Source of the DNA: Actinomycetota bacterium
Lineage (GTDB): Bacteria > Actinomycetota > Thermoleophilia > Gaiellales > Gaiellaceae
Assembly (NCBI GenBank): GCA_003132665.1
Contig: PKYN01000001.1
Location: 3,153 to 67,152, forward strand
Length of the DNA: 64,000 nucleotides
Reading direction: 5' to 3'
The notes beneath the pieces are model-generated. The model did not search any database and was not told where the DNA came from. It saw only the letters and a program-made list of their open reading frames with translations. A program made the position numbers and the translations under genes. This document shows positions 1-8,466 of the stretch, piece by piece. How positions within the stretch are numbered: the stretch's first letter is position 1; every line of letters starts with the position of its first letter.

Positions 1-809
1 CGGATGTCGGCGCCGCGGAAGGCATAGATCGACTGGTCCGGATCGCCGACGGCGAAGACGTTCTTGTGCTTGGCGGCGAGCAGCTGCAGCAGCCGGTACT
101 GAGCGTGGTTGGTGTCCTGGTACTCGTCGACCAGCACGTAGCGAAAGGCCTTCTGCCAGCGCTCGCGCGCCTCGGGGAAGCGCTCCAGCACCTGCACGGT
201 CAGGTAGAGCAGGTCGTCGAAGTCGAGCGCGCTCGCCTCGAACAGCTTGCGCTGATAGAGCTCGTACACCTCGGCGACGGTGCGGTCGTAGAAGGAGGAG
301 ACGCGGGCCATGTACTCCTCGGGGCCGACAAGCCGGTTCTTGGCGTTCGAGATCTGAGAGTGGATGCCGCGCGCCGGAAAGCGCTTGGGGTCGCGCTCCA
401 GCTCCTTAAGGCAGATCGTGACCAGACGCACCTGGTCGGGCTGGTCGTAGATGGTGAAACTGGACTGGTAGCCGAGGCGCGGGATCTCCGAGCGCAGGAT
501 GCGGCCGCAGGCGGCGTGGAAGGTCATGATCCAGGCCCGCTCGGCCGGCGGGCCGAGCAGCGCGGTGAGGCGCGAGCGCATCTCCGCCGCCGCCCTGTTG
601 GTGAAGGTGATGGCCAGGATCTCGTGCGGTTTGACGCCACAGGCGCGAATCAGGTGAGCGACCCGATAGGTGAGCACGCGCGTCTTGCCCGAGCCGGCGC
701 CGGCGATGACGAGCAGCGGCCCCTCGGTCGACAGGACCGCGTCGCGCTGAGTCTCGTTCAGCTCGCTCAAGTAGTTCTCGGGAAAGGAGGAGGCGACCAC
801 TCGGCCCAT
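1..809 (-). CDS. pcrA: UvrD/PcrA-type ATP-dependent DNA helicase (partial)
   Basis: Superfamily 1A 3'-5' helicase used in repair and replication-fork processing. Only the N-terminal 269 codons are present; the gene runs off the left edge. Read on the minus strand it starts MGRVVASSF at an ATG at 809. It shows the Q-motif region ([10 protein letters not shown]), Walker A (AGAGSGKT), motif Ia ([11 protein letters not shown]), Walker B/motif II (VDEYQDTN) and motif III ([14 protein letters not shown]). This order and spacing is typical of UvrD/PcrA rather than Rep or RecB. The plus-strand frame over the same DNA is a GC-driven shadow. The family is clear; PcrA versus UvrD naming is not resolvable from this part. 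Confidence 0.95.
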   Translation of the reverse strand, partial: MGRVVASSFPENYLSELNETQRDAVLSTEGPLLVIAGAGSGKTRVLTYRVAHLIRACGVKPHEILAITFTNRAAAEMRSRLTALLGPPAERAWIMTFHAACGRILRSEIPRLGYQSSFTIYDQPDQVRLVTICLKELERDPKRFPARGIHSQISNAKNRLVGPEEYMARVSSFYDRTVAEVYELYQRKLFEASALDFDDLLYLTVQVLERFPEARERWQKAFRYVLVDEYQDTNHAQYRLLQLLAAKHKNVFAVGDPDQSIYAFRGADI

Positions 810-1037
810 GCTATCCGCGGTCGCGGGGCGCGCCGGGCGCGCCCCGTCTCCCCCGCTCTACCGGGCCGCGGAAAGGCACAGTTTCGGCACGCTTCGGGCT
901 CTGTTTCGCGGTTGACTCGGGGGTACGATTGCAGCGGGGAGGAGGTTGGTGCTCCTTCGTGCCGCGCGTGCCATGAGGCTAGTCGTTCTCCGGCATCGGC
1001 ACCTCGTCCCGGGCTTTCAACCGTCTATATTCGTGAA

Positions 1038-1400
1038 GTGAGGCATTCGAGGATCGAGATCGTCGCTATGGTGGTCGCGGCGCTCGTCTTGGCGTCTGTT
1101 GGCGGCGGAGCCGTGCCCGACACTCGCATCGCCGGAGTGGCGGAGAGTTGCGGCGGACACGCGCTTTTTCTGCAGCACCCGCACTGCACTCCGCTAGAGG
1201 GGTCCGCGTCGATCTGGGGCGCCAAGTACAAGATCGACGCTACTAGGCCCTTGGCGAGAGGTCACTTCTCCTTCGCTGTCTTACCCGGTCGCTACAAGCT
1301 CACGCTGACGGTCGGTGGCTACCAAGTCGTACAGAGCGTGGACGCCGTCGCGCACAAGACGACCAAACTCGAATTCGACTCCTCCGCCGCAACGTATTAG
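1038..1400 (+). CDS. Small secreted protein with a carboxypeptidase-regulatory-like beta-sandwich
   Basis: A 120-residue protein read from a GTG at 1038 (VRHSRIEIVA), which gives a short basic N-terminus followed by a hydrophobic signal segment (MVVAALVLASVGGGAV). The mature part has three cysteines (ESCGGH, HPHCT) and ends in a GRYKLTLTVGGYQV pattern, the shape of CarboxypepD_reg or PEGA-like beta-sandwich domains. An ATG at 1068 lies inside the hydrophobic stretch and would spoil the signal peptide, so GTG is preferred. It converges on the ECF S-component gene and overlaps it by 4 bases. Function unknown; probably exported and extracytoplasmic. Confidence 0.6.
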   Translation: MRHSRIEIVAMVVAALVLASVGGGAVPDTRIAGVAESCGGHALFLQHPHCTPLEGSASIWGAKYKIDATRPLARGHFSFAVLPGRYKLTLTVGGYQVVQSVDAVAHKTTKLEFDSSAATY

Positions 1401-2131
1401 AGATCCTTCGCGCCGGCGTATCGGTTATACGCTCGCCGTTCTCCGGGCAGCGGCGCCTCGTCCCAGACGATCTCGGTGTGCAGGCGGCGACCGAAACGCT
1501 CGAGCATGCGAACGAGCTCGGGCCCGACCGCTAGCGCGATCGCGAAGGAGCCGAGCGCGTGCGCCAGCGTGAAGGCAAACCCGCTGATCACCTGCGCGGT
1601 CAGCCCAGCCCAGGTGTGGGCGTAGGCGTACCACCAGTAGGCGACGTCCATGGCCGTCGAGAAGCCAAACGCGAGCACGGCGCAGAGCAGGGCGAAGGCC
1701 AGGCGCCGGCTCGCCAGCCGGGCGGTCAGCGCCCCGACCCCGCCGCAAGCCGCCCAGAGAGCCATCTGCCAGGGCGTCCAGGGGCCCTGGATGAGGAAGA
1801 AGTTGGAGACGAGCGCGCCCAGAGCGCCCACCGAGACGCCGATCCGTAGCCCGAAGGCGGCGCCGCTGGCGATGATGATCACTGTCATCGGCTGGACGCC
1901 CGGAAAGGGATGGACGAGCAGCCGTCCGGCCACCGCGATCCCCGTCAGGGTGCCGATCAGCGCCACCTCCTTGGCGGAGTCGGGGCCCGATTCGACGAAG
2001 GCGCCGAGCGCGAGCGCGAGCGCGACGCCCAGCGCGATCGCGGCCATCACCCACTGTCCGCTGATGAATCCGAGCGCCAGGGCCAAGACGGCCACCAGCA
2101 GGGCGAGCCCATAGCCGTGCCAGCTACGCAT
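1397..2131 (-). CDS. ECF transporter substrate-binding S component (predicted corrinoid-specific)
   Basis: A 244-residue integral membrane protein with about six hydrophobic helices. It carries an S-component-like segment: a GVQPMTV stretch, then a glycine-rich helix, then NFFLIQGPWTPWQM, seen in ECF S components of the EcfT-dependent group II type. The S component captures the vitamin in the membrane and docks on EcfT and EcfA. It is the last gene of the riboswitch-controlled operon and overlaps the ATPase gene by 8 bases. Substrate is inferred only from the cobalamin riboswitch and the DUF4430 partners; the protein itself does not name its ligand. The ATG at 2131 was chosen because it follows the ATPase stop region directly. 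Confidence 0.85.
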   Translation of the reverse strand: MRSWHGYGLALLVAVLALALGFISGQWVMAAIALGVALALALGAFVESGPDSAKEVALIGTLTGIAVAGRLLVHPFPGVQPMTVIIIASGAAFGLRIGVSVGALGALVSNFFLIQGPWTPWQMALWAACGGVGALTARLASRRLAFALLCAVLAFGFSTAMDVAYWWYAYAHTWAGLTAQVISGFAFTLAHALGSFAIALAVGPELVRMLERFGRRLHTEIVWDEAPLPGERRAYNRYAGAKDL

Positions 2132-3539
2132 CTGCCCGCACCCCCTCGAGCGCGACGACGCGGTCGGCGACGCTGCGCGCGAAGGCGAGATCGTGGCTGA
2201 CGAGCAGAGTCGCCCGGCCTTCCGAGCCGGCCCGAAGCATCTCCCCCAGCTCGCGCTTGCGCTCCGGATCGACTCCTCGCGTCGGCTCGTCGAGGACCAG
2301 CAGGTCGGGCTCGGTCGCCAGCACCGCCGCCAGCCCGAGGCGCTCGCGCTCGCCGCTGGAAAGGTCGCGCGGATGGCGCCGCTCGCTCCCTGCCAGCCCG
2401 AGCTCGGTAAGCCAGCTGCGAGCTCGCGGTAGATCGCCCGCGATTCCCAGCGCGACCTCGTCCTCGGCTCGTTCGCAGACGACGTAGCGACCCGGATCCT
2501 GCGAGAGATAGCCAGAGCGGCCGTGGCACAGCGCCCGTCCCTCCTGCGCCTCGAGCAGGCCGCAGGCCAACTTGGCCAGGGTCGTCTTTCCGCATCCGTT
2601 CGGCCCCGCGAGCGCGACGATCTCGCCGCGGCACAGCTCGAGCGAGACGTTCTCGAGCACCGGCACTCCGGACTGGTAGGCGTATCCGATCCCTTCCAGC
2701 TCGCAGACGACCTCCCCGGGCTCGCCGTCTTGTTTCGATGCTGCTTTCGGGGGCTCGACGAAGGCGGGCGCGTTTTCCTCCAGCCACTCGATCGCCTGCG
2801 CGCGCGGCGTGTCCAGCAGTAGCCGCCCCTGCTCGAGGAAGAGGACGCGGTCACAGATCTCCAGCGGCAGAGCTGGACGCTGCTCGCTCAGCACGATCGC
2901 CATCCCGCGCTCGCGCGCCAGCGCTCCGACGAGGTTGAGAAAGGCGGCGGCGCCTTCCGGGTCGAGCTGCGAGGTGGGCTCGTCTAGCAACAGCAGTTGC
3001 GGCTCGAGCGCCAGTGCCGAGGCGAGGCAGATGCGCTGCAACTCGCCGCCGGAGAGATCGCGCGTCGAGCGATCGAACAGATGCTCGGCGCCAACCGCGG
3101 CAAGCGAGGAAGCGACTCTTCGCGCCACTTCGCCGGGCTGGAGGCCGAGGTTTTCGGGACCGAAGGAGACCTCGCTCGCCACGCGATCGAAGACGATCTG
3201 ATCCTCCGGATCCTGAAACAGGGTCGCCACGGTTCCGGCCAGCGCGGCCGGCGCCGTCCTGCGCGTGTCGAGGCCGGCGACAGTGACCGAGCCCGAGAAG
3301 CGACCGCCGTGGAAGTGCGGCACGAGCCCCGCCAGGGACCTCAGCAACGTCGACTTGCCCGAGCCCGAGCGCCCGAGCACGAGCGCGACCTCGCCCCGCT
3401 CGAGCTCGAGCGAGACGTCGACGAGCGCCTCCGCCTCGCTGCCGGGATAGCTGAAAGCGAGCCGCTCGATGCAACCGATCCGAGCGCTGATCGATTCGCC
3501 GGGCGCGAGTGCCGGTCGCGGATAGCCGGTTACAGCCAT
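2124..3539 (-). CDS. ECF transporter ATPase, two fused ATP-binding cassettes (EcfA-EcfA')
   Basis: A 471-residue fusion of two ABC domains that powers vitamin uptake. Domain 1 (about 22-240) has Walker A GRSGSGKST at 56-64, signature LSGGE at 162-166 and Walker B LLLLDEP. Domain 2 (about 278-465) has Walker A GPNGCGKTT, signature LSSGE at 393-397, Walker B LLVLDEP and H-loop SHD. The H-loop position of domain 1 reads SEQ rather than a histidine, so the two sites may not be equivalent. Fused EcfA pairs are common in Actinomycetota and archaea. It overlaps EcfT by 10 bases and the S component by 8, so translation is probably coupled. ATG at 3539 is the first start after the EcfT coding end. Confidence 0.92.
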   Translation of the reverse strand: MAVTGYPRPALAPGESISARIGCIERLAFSYPGSEAEALVDVSLELERGEVALVLGRSGSGKSTLLRSLAGLVPHFHGGRFSGSVTVAGLDTRRTAPAALAGTVATLFQDPEDQIVFDRVASEVSFGPENLGLQPGEVARRVASSLAAVGAEHLFDRSTRDLSGGELQRICLASALALEPQLLLLDEPTSQLDPEGAAAFLNLVGALARERGMAIVLSEQRPALPLEICDRVLFLEQGRLLLDTPRAQAIEWLEENAPAFVEPPKAASKQDGEPGEVVCELEGIGYAYQSGVPVLENVSLELCRGEIVALAGPNGCGKTTLAKLACGLLEAQEGRALCHGRSGYLSQDPGRYVVCERAEDEVALGIAGDLPRARSWLTELGLAGSERRHPRDLSSGERERLGLAAVLATEPDLLVLDEPTRGVDPERKRELGEMLRAGSEGRATLLVSHDLAFARSVADRVVALEGVRADA

Positions 3540-4228
3540 AGCAGCGAGGAAACGATTAGGAGAAGCGAGAACGCCAGCGCGGTTCGCTCGCGCCAGCTGA
3601 AGCGGGCACGTGCCACGCGAGCGCGGTCGGGACGGCCGTAGCCACGAGCCTCCATCGACTCCGCCAGGGTGAGCGCGCGTTCCAGAGAACTGGCCACGAG
3701 CGGGGCAAGCAGGCGCGACCTGCCGCGTAGCCCCTCGACCTCGACGCCACGACCGCGCAGCGCCTCGACGAAACCGGCTGCATCGCGCTCGAGCGTGGGG
3801 ATGAGCCGGGTTGCGAGCGCCACGATGAGCACCGAGCGCCGGGCCAGCCGCGTCTCGCGCACCAGCCGGTCCTGATCGAGCCTGAGCGCCCAGAGCGCGA
3901 ACGCGAGCGCTACGGTCGCCAGGCGAAGCGTCTGCACGGCCCCGGCCGCCAGCTCTTCCCTGGTCACGTCGAGCGAGCCGAGCACCGGCAGTATCGGGCC
4001 GTTCCAGAGCGGATGGCTGCCGACGTGCGCGGTCAGCGGCCAGATCAAAAAGAGGCCGAAAGACGACACGGCGATGCCGAGCAGAAAAAGACGGGCGCGC
4101 CGCCAGGGGGTTTGCATGAGAAGTACGAGCAGCACGCCGGCCAGGAGCGTTTGCGAAAGCGGATGAGCCATGACGAGCGCCGCGACGACGCATGCGCCGA
4201 GCAGGGCCAGCGCGGCCGAAGGTTTCAT
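3530..4228 (-). CDS. ECF transporter transmembrane scaffold T component
   Basis: A 232-residue membrane protein (CbiQ/EcfT family). The N-terminal half is hydrophobic with several helices. The cytoplasmic part carries the two Ala-Arg-Gly coupling motifs typical of the family, seen as EALRGRG and EARGYGR (the second being the canonical x-R-G-x-G type), which grip the two ATPase domains. It links the S component to EcfA. The ATG at 4228 overlaps the stop of the upstream lipoprotein gene (ATGA at 4225-4228), so it lies in the same transcript as the cobalamin riboswitch. Confidence 0.9.
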   Translation of the reverse strand: MKPSAALALLGACVVAALVMAHPLSQTLLAGVLLVLLMQTPWRRARLFLLGIAVSSFGLFLIWPLTAHVGSHPLWNGPILPVLGSLDVTREELAAGAVQTLRLATVALAFALWALRLDQDRLVRETRLARRSVLIVALATRLIPTLERDAAGFVEALRGRGVEVEGLRGRSRLLAPLVASSLERALTLAESMEARGYGRPDRARVARARFSWRERTALAFSLLLIVSSLLWL

Positions 4229-4947
4229 GGGTTGTTCCCTGCCGCCGCCTGATAGCGCCGGCGAGTCAGCGCGGGATTGCGAGCCAGCGACCGCGCGAAG
4301 GCACGCCCGCTCACGACGAAGCGCACGGGCTCGCCCGCCCGCTCTCCGCTGCGCAGCCGCGCGGTCATACCCGGCCGACCGGTGGTGACGACGAGCAGAT
4401 TGGCCGCAGGCGCAACGGGCCTGCCGAGCGCCGCTACCGAACCGGCGCGAACGACTCTGGCCAGAGCGTGCGCCTCGGCGCCGAGCCCGGGCCCGAAGCG
4501 AACGGCAGCCGCCCGGCGCTTCCCGTCGTAGCCGTGCAGGAACGGCTCGGGGAAGGCGCCGACGACCACGGGCGCCCGCTCGGAGCCGCGCCAGGAGCGG
4601 TAGTCCCACCACTCCACGTCGCCGGCGCGGAGCCGGTAGGCGGCCGCGCCGCGGTCGGCCTCGTAGCCGTTGACGAAGAAGAACCAGTCACGCTGATGCA
4701 GCCTCGAGGAGGCGACGCCATCGATCTTGCTGACGAAGGCGCCGCCGTAGCCGGTCTCGACGGGGGTGAGCCGGTCGAGCCCCTGTAGCGCGGTCAGCCC
4801 GGCGGGCACCCGTCCCTCGTCGAGCAGCGTCGCGCCGCGATCGCGTGTGACCCAGACCTGCGCCTTGCCCTTCTCCCCCTGGCCGCAGCCGGCGAGGCTG
4901 ACTGCGGCCAGGAGAATCAGGCAAACCGAAACGAAGCGCCGGTTCAC
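4225..4947 (-). CDS. DUF4430 (transcobalamin C-domain-like) lipoprotein
   Basis: A 240-residue predicted lipoprotein. The GTG start at 4947 gives NRRFVSV, a hydrophobic stretch and the lipobox LAGC, so it is anchored outside the membrane. Residues around 90-140 carry the DUF4430 signature FFFVNGYEA...Y.L..GD..WWDY, the fold that forms the C-terminal cobalamin-gripping domain of intrinsic factor and transcobalamin. The gene overlaps the preceding DUF4430 gene (GTGA) and the EcfT gene (ATGA). I infer that it presents corrinoid to the ECF transporter at the cell surface; this is not proven by sequence. Confidence 0.8.
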   Translation of the reverse strand: MNRRFVSVCLILLAAVSLAGCGQGEKGKAQVWVTRDRGATLLDEGRVPAGLTALQGLDRLTPVETGYGGAFVSKIDGVASSRLHQRDWFFFVNGYEADRGAAAYRLRAGDVEWWDYRSWRGSERAPVVVGAFPEPFLHGYDGKRRAAAVRFGPGLGAEAHALARVVRAGSVAALGRPVAPAANLLVVTTGRPGMTARLRSGERAGEPVRFVVSGRAFARSLARNPALTRRRYQAAAGNNP

Positions 4948-5600
4948 GTCAAGGCGTTGGAGCGGACGGCGCCGCTGAGGGTCGCCCGCACAAGCAGGCC
5001 GCTGTGCGCTCCCAGGCACGCTCGCGTGTTCTTCGTCTTGACGGCTCGTCCCGAGCCGGCCTGAAGAACCGCGCCGAGCGCCGGCGTGGTCACGCCCTTG
5101 TCGTCCTGGGCCGAGACGGCGTAGCAGGAGAGCGCCTTGTGGCTGCGGCGCACTTTCTTTCGCTCGGCGCTGGTGAGATTGCTGCGCGTGAGTAGCAGCG
5201 TCTTCGGCCCGGCGAAGGTCACCGGATCGAAACCGGCCCAGTACCAGAGCACGCGGTCGCCGTCTTTCAGCGTGACCGCGTTCGCGCCGACCGGTGGTTG
5301 AGCCCCGTTGACCTTGAACATCCAGCCGCCCGTGCTGGTCGCCGGGTAGAGGCCGATCTGGTCGACGTAAGAGCCGAACGAGCTGACGGTGAGGTGAAAG
5401 TAGAACTCACCGCTCGTCGACGCGCTGCTGAGTGCGTCCAGAGCGGTCGAGGCAGCCTGCAGACGGGGCTCGGCAGAGCCGAAGATCGTCTGCGTCTTGC
5501 CCTCCACCCGCACGGAAACCGAGACGGCACCGGCAAGAGGCGCGATGACGCCGGCCAGGACGACAGATACGACAACTGTGACGAGAATGCGCTTTCGCAC
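4944..5600 (-). CDS. Secreted DUF4430 (transcobalamin C-domain-like) protein
   Basis: A 218-residue exported protein and first gene of the riboswitch operon. The GTG start at 5600 is preceded by a strong Shine-Dalgarno (GGGAGG, about 8 bases upstream) and opens with RKRILVTVVVSVVLAGV, a signal peptide with an AGA cleavage region. The DUF4430 core is about residues 60-135, with GGWMFKVNG and LKDGDRVLWYWAGF. The C-terminal 80 residues are unassigned and contain two cysteines. Longer in-frame starts (up to 5663) lie inside the riboswitch aptamer and were rejected. Likely a soluble or wall-associated corrinoid-binding partner of the lipoprotein encoded next. Confidence 0.8.
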   Translation of the reverse strand: MRKRILVTVVVSVVLAGVIAPLAGAVSVSVRVEGKTQTIFGSAEPRLQAASTALDALSSASTSGEFYFHLTVSSFGSYVDQIGLYPATSTGGWMFKVNGAQPPVGANAVTLKDGDRVLWYWAGFDPVTFAGPKTLLLTRSNLTSAERKKVRRSHKALSCYAVSAQDDKGVTTPALGAVLQAGSGRAVKTKNTRACLGAHSGLLVRATLSGAVRSNALT

Positions 5601-5629
5601 GAATCCTCCCTTCCTCGAGGGGTTCGGTT

Positions 5630-5795
5630 TGCGGCGAGCGACAGGTCTTCTGACTCGGGGCACCCTCCCTCGCCGTCTTCCCAGCCCTCGGGCCAGTGAC
5701 GTCGTGGCAAAGGAGCATCTCCCCTTACAGCGGCGGGACCGTCCCGGACTTGCACCGGGTTCCCCAACCGCTCGCCGTTATGTGCGAGCGAGTTT
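5630..5795 (-). promoter_or_regulatory. Cobalamin (B12) riboswitch
   Basis: Read on the minus strand, the leader contains in order GGTGCAAGTCCGGGACGGT, CCCGCCGCTGTAA, the B12-box region CGTCACTGG, GGGCTGGGAAGACGG and GAGTCAGAAGACCTG. These are the conserved blocks of the adenosylcobalamin-type aptamer. It lies 30-200 bases upstream of the first DUF4430 gene and oriented with it. No T-tract terminator follows. Instead a CCCCTC run sits just before the GGGAGG ribosome-binding site, so control by masking the Shine-Dalgarno is likely (inference). Exact ends are approximate. Confidence 0.93.
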
Positions 5796-5811
5796 ATCAT
5801 GGCCGCCGGTC

Positions 5812-6201
5812 ATGTCCCGCCTTCCCCGAGCTCTCAATCTCTGGCTTCCGGTCGTTGCCTGGGCGGCGGTGATCTTCGCCCTTTCTTCGATCCCGAGCCT
5901 CAGCTCCGGGCTCGGCACCTGGGATCTCGTCTTGCGCAAGCTGGCTCACGGGGCGGAGTACGCGCTGCTGGCGGCCCTGCTTCTGCGCGCGCTGGCGAGG
6001 CCCTGGCTCGCGTTCCTCTTTGCACTGGCTTACGCCGTCAGCGACGAGTTCCACCAGCACTTCGTGCGCGGCCGCGTCGGGGCGCCGCGGGACGTCGCGA
6101 TCGATGCCGCCGGCGCCCTGATCGGCCTGGCAGCTTGCGTCTACGGACGGCGCCTCTTCGCTCGACCGGCGCCGCCGAGCCCGGCCGCTCACGACGAGTG
6201 A
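5812..6201 (+). CDS. VanZ-family membrane protein
   Basis: A 129-residue protein with four predicted membrane helices. It shows VanZ-family features: WAAVIFALSSIPS near residues 15-28, LRKLAHGAEYALL near 40-55, and SDEFHQHFVRGRVGAPRDVAID near 75-95. VanZ proteins are small membrane proteins of unclear biochemistry; the founding member confers low-level teicoplanin resistance. The ATG at 5812 was chosen because it opens directly before the first helix. The gene is divergent from the B12 riboswitch operon and starts only about 20 bases from the aptamer. Confidence 0.8.
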   Translation: MSRLPRALNLWLPVVAWAAVIFALSSIPSLSSGLGTWDLVLRKLAHGAEYALLAALLLRALARPWLAFLFALAYAVSDEFHQHFVRGRVGAPRDVAIDAAGALIGLAACVYGRRLFARPAPPSPAAHDE

Positions 6202-6318
6202 CTCGCGGGCCGCGGCAATAACACCGTCTCTGCCGGCCATGCCCCGCGCCGGCACCGGAACGGTGGAAAAGACGTGCGAGGAGACCGTGCGGGCTGCCCG
6301 GGTTACTAGAGTCTGGCC

Positions 6319-7785
6319 ATGCACGAGATCATCCGTTTCGCCAGCATCGTGCTGGTGGTCGCCGGTGGGCTCGCCTTTGCGCTCGCCTGGAGCAGGCTGA
6401 CCGAGCGGATACCGATACCGGCGGCGGCCGTCTTTCTGATCACCGGCGCCGCTCTGTCGGACATCTTTCCCCAGCTCGAGCGGCACGCCTCGATCCAGAC
6501 GGTCGAGCGGGTCGTGGTCGTGGCGGTGGTCGTCATCCTGTTCGACGGCGGCATGCACATCGGCTGGCGGCGCTTTCGCTCCTCGGTCGTGCCGATCTCC
6601 TCGCTCGGCCTGCTCGGCACCTTCGGCACGGCGGCGGCGGTCGCCGCCGGCTGCCACCTGCTGCTCGGCTTCGGCTGGACGACCTGTGGGCTGATCGGCG
6701 CAGCGCTGGCGCCGACCGATCCGGCGGTGATGTTCTCGGTTCTCGGCCGGCGCGAGGTCGGTGGTCGCACCGACACCATCCTCGAGGGCGAGTCGGGCGC
6801 CAACGACCCGGTTGGAATCGCGCTGATGCTGGCGATGATCCAGTTCGCCAACTCCAGTCACGGCTCGTTTCTCATCGTCCTCAGGGAGTTCGCCCTGGCT
6901 ACGAGCGTCGGCCTCGCCTTCGGGATCGTCGCCGGTCGCCTGCTCGTTCCGCTGATGCGTCTCAGACTGCCGAGCGCGGGCCTCTACCCCGTTCGCACCC
7001 TGGCGGCCTGCGGCGTCGTCTACGGAGTAACCAGCGTCGCGCACGGCTCGGGCTTTCTGGCCGTCTTCGTGGCCGGGATCCTGGTCGGCGACGAGCGCGC
7101 TCCCTTCAAGGCCGAGATCGAGTCCTTCCACTCCTCGCTTGCATCGCTCGCGGAGGTCGCCGCCTTCGGCGGGCTCGGGCTGACCGTCGATCTCTCCTTC
7201 GTCGCTCACGACTGGATCTGGCTCAAGGGCCTGGCGGTGGCCGCGCTCGTCGTCTTCGTCGCGCGCCCGCTGGTCGGCTCGCTACTACTCGCGCCCGTTC
7301 GCCTGAACAGGGGCGAGCGTCTCTTCCTGCTCTGGGGAGGCCTGAAGGGGGCGGTGCCGATCTTGCTCGCGGCCTTCGCGGTGCTGGCGAAGGTGCACGA
7401 CGCCCAGCTGATCTATGCGCTCGTCTTCGTCGCGGTCGCCTTCTCGGTGCTCGTGCAGGGAACGACCGTGCCCTTTGCCGCGGGGCGCCTGGGCATTCCG
7501 ATGCGCCTGATCGAGCAGACGCCCTGGAAGATCTCGCTGCCGCTGCGCAGCGCGCCCGAGAGCGTGCTGCGCGTAGTGCTGGCCGCGAGCGCGGCGGCAG
7601 CCGGCATGCGCATCCGCGATCTGGAGCTGGGCGACGCCTGGGTCGGGCTGATCGTGCGCGAGGGCGAGCCGATTCAGGCGCGTGGAACGACACGGCTACA
7701 GCCCGGCGACGAGCTTCTGATCGTCGCCGGCGACGAGTCGATCGATCAGGTCGAATGGCTGTTCGCTGCGGCGGAGGAGCCGTAG
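6319..7785 (+). CDS. CPA1-family cation/proton antiporter with C-terminal RCK_C domain
   Basis: A 488-residue protein. Residues 1 to about 395 are hydrophobic with about 12 helices and hold the CPA1 ion-binding motif GESGANDPVG and the LAPTDPAVMF unwound segment. Residues about 410-485 form a TrkA-C (RCK_C) domain (MRIRDLELGDAWVG...LQPGDELLIVAG), as in KhtU/NhaP2-type K+(Na+)/H+ antiporters gated by a cytoplasmic ligand. RCK_C domains of this kind can bind cyclic di-AMP in some families. It converges on two TrkA-type genes, fitting a role in K+ efflux and pH control. Ion selectivity cannot be read from sequence. Confidence 0.88.
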   Translation: MHEIIRFASIVLVVAGGLAFALAWSRLTERIPIPAAAVFLITGAALSDIFPQLERHASIQTVERVVVVAVVVILFDGGMHIGWRRFRSSVVPISSLGLLGTFGTAAAVAAGCHLLLGFGWTTCGLIGAALAPTDPAVMFSVLGRREVGGRTDTILEGESGANDPVGIALMLAMIQFANSSHGSFLIVLREFALATSVGLAFGIVAGRLLVPLMRLRLPSAGLYPVRTLAACGVVYGVTSVAHGSGFLAVFVAGILVGDERAPFKAEIESFHSSLASLAEVAAFGGLGLTVDLSFVAHDWIWLKGLAVAALVVFVARPLVGSLLLAPVRLNRGERLFLLWGGLKGAVPILLAAFAVLAKVHDAQLIYALVFVAVAFSVLVQGTTVPFAAGRLGIPMRLIEQTPWKISLPLRSAPESVLRVVLAASAAAAGMRIRDLELGDAWVGLIVREGEPIQARGTTRLQPGDELLIVAGDESIDQVEWLFAAAEEP

Positions 7786-7803
7786 AGCGCCGTTAGCTCC
7801 GGC

Positions 7804-8466
7804 TCAGTGCTTGAGCAGCACGCGGCGCAGCTCGTCTTCGCAGCCGGGCTGGAGAATGGCGAGCACCCGATCGCCGGGCTCGAGCTTGGTCGAGGCGGTG
7901 GCGATCTCGGAGCGGCCCTCGCGGGCGACGGAGATGAGCCTCGTGCCGTCGGGCATCTTCAGCTGCTCGATGCGCTTGCCCAGCGAGGGGGAATCGTTTC
8001 CGATCGGCACCTCGACGATCTCGAGCTCGTCCTCGCGCAGCTGCAGCAGGCGGATGATGTCGCTCTCGGGCACCTCGTGCTCGATCAGGGCCATGATGCT
8101 CGAGGTGGCACAAACTGTCGGCGCGACGCCGAGCATGTCGAAGTGCGTCTGGTTGCGCGGGTCGTTGACACGCGCGATCACCTTCGGCACGAAGTAGCGC
8201 TTCTGGGCGATCTCGCAGATGACGATGTTGTCCTCGTCGTCGCCGGTGACCGCGAGCAGTAGATCGGGCGGACGGCCGATGCCTGCTTTCTCCAGCACGT
8301 GCAGCTCGGTGGCGTCGCCGCGCTGTACGCGGTAGTCGAACTCCTCCTCGAGCACGCGGAAGCGATCGGGGCGCTGCTCGATGATCGTCACCTCGTGGTT
8401 CTGGCGCAGTAGCGAGCGGGTCACGTTCGCCCCTACCTTGCCGCCGCCTGCAATCAGCACGTACAT
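7804..8466 (-). CDS. TrkA/KtrA-type K+ transport regulator (RCK_N plus RCK_C)
   Basis: A 220-residue cytosolic regulator that gates K+ channels or transporters by binding nucleotide. The N-terminal Rossmann domain (1-135) has GGGKVGANV and the acidic E at the end of strand 2 (IIEQRPDR), the NAD(H)/ATP-binding pattern. The RCK_C domain spans about 140-220 (IVEVPIGNDSPSLGK...LEPGDRVLAIL). Its ATG at 8466 overlaps the stop of the upstream RCK_N gene by one base, so the two are co-translated. The partner channel is not adjacent; TrkH lies about 9 kb away. Confidence 0.88.
   Translation of the reverse strand: MYVLIAGGGKVGANVTRSLLRQNHEVTIIEQRPDRFRVLEEEFDYRVQRGDATELHVLEKAGIGRPPDLLLAVTGDDEDNIVICEIAQKRYFVPKVIARVNDPRNQTHFDMLGVAPTVCATSSIMALIEHEVPESDIIRLLQLREDELEIVEVPIGNDSPSLGKRIEQLKMPDGTRLISVAREGRSEIATASTKLEPGDRVLAILQPGCEDELRRVLLKH

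Noticed and set aside
66-1037. An upstream extension of the small secreted protein
   Set aside because: It covers the helicase on the opposite strand; only the part from GTG 1038 has a signal peptide and protein-like composition.
5797-7209. A 470-codon open frame on the minus strand
   Set aside because: Antisense to VanZ and the CPA1 antiporter, with low-complexity Asp/Arg/Glu composition.
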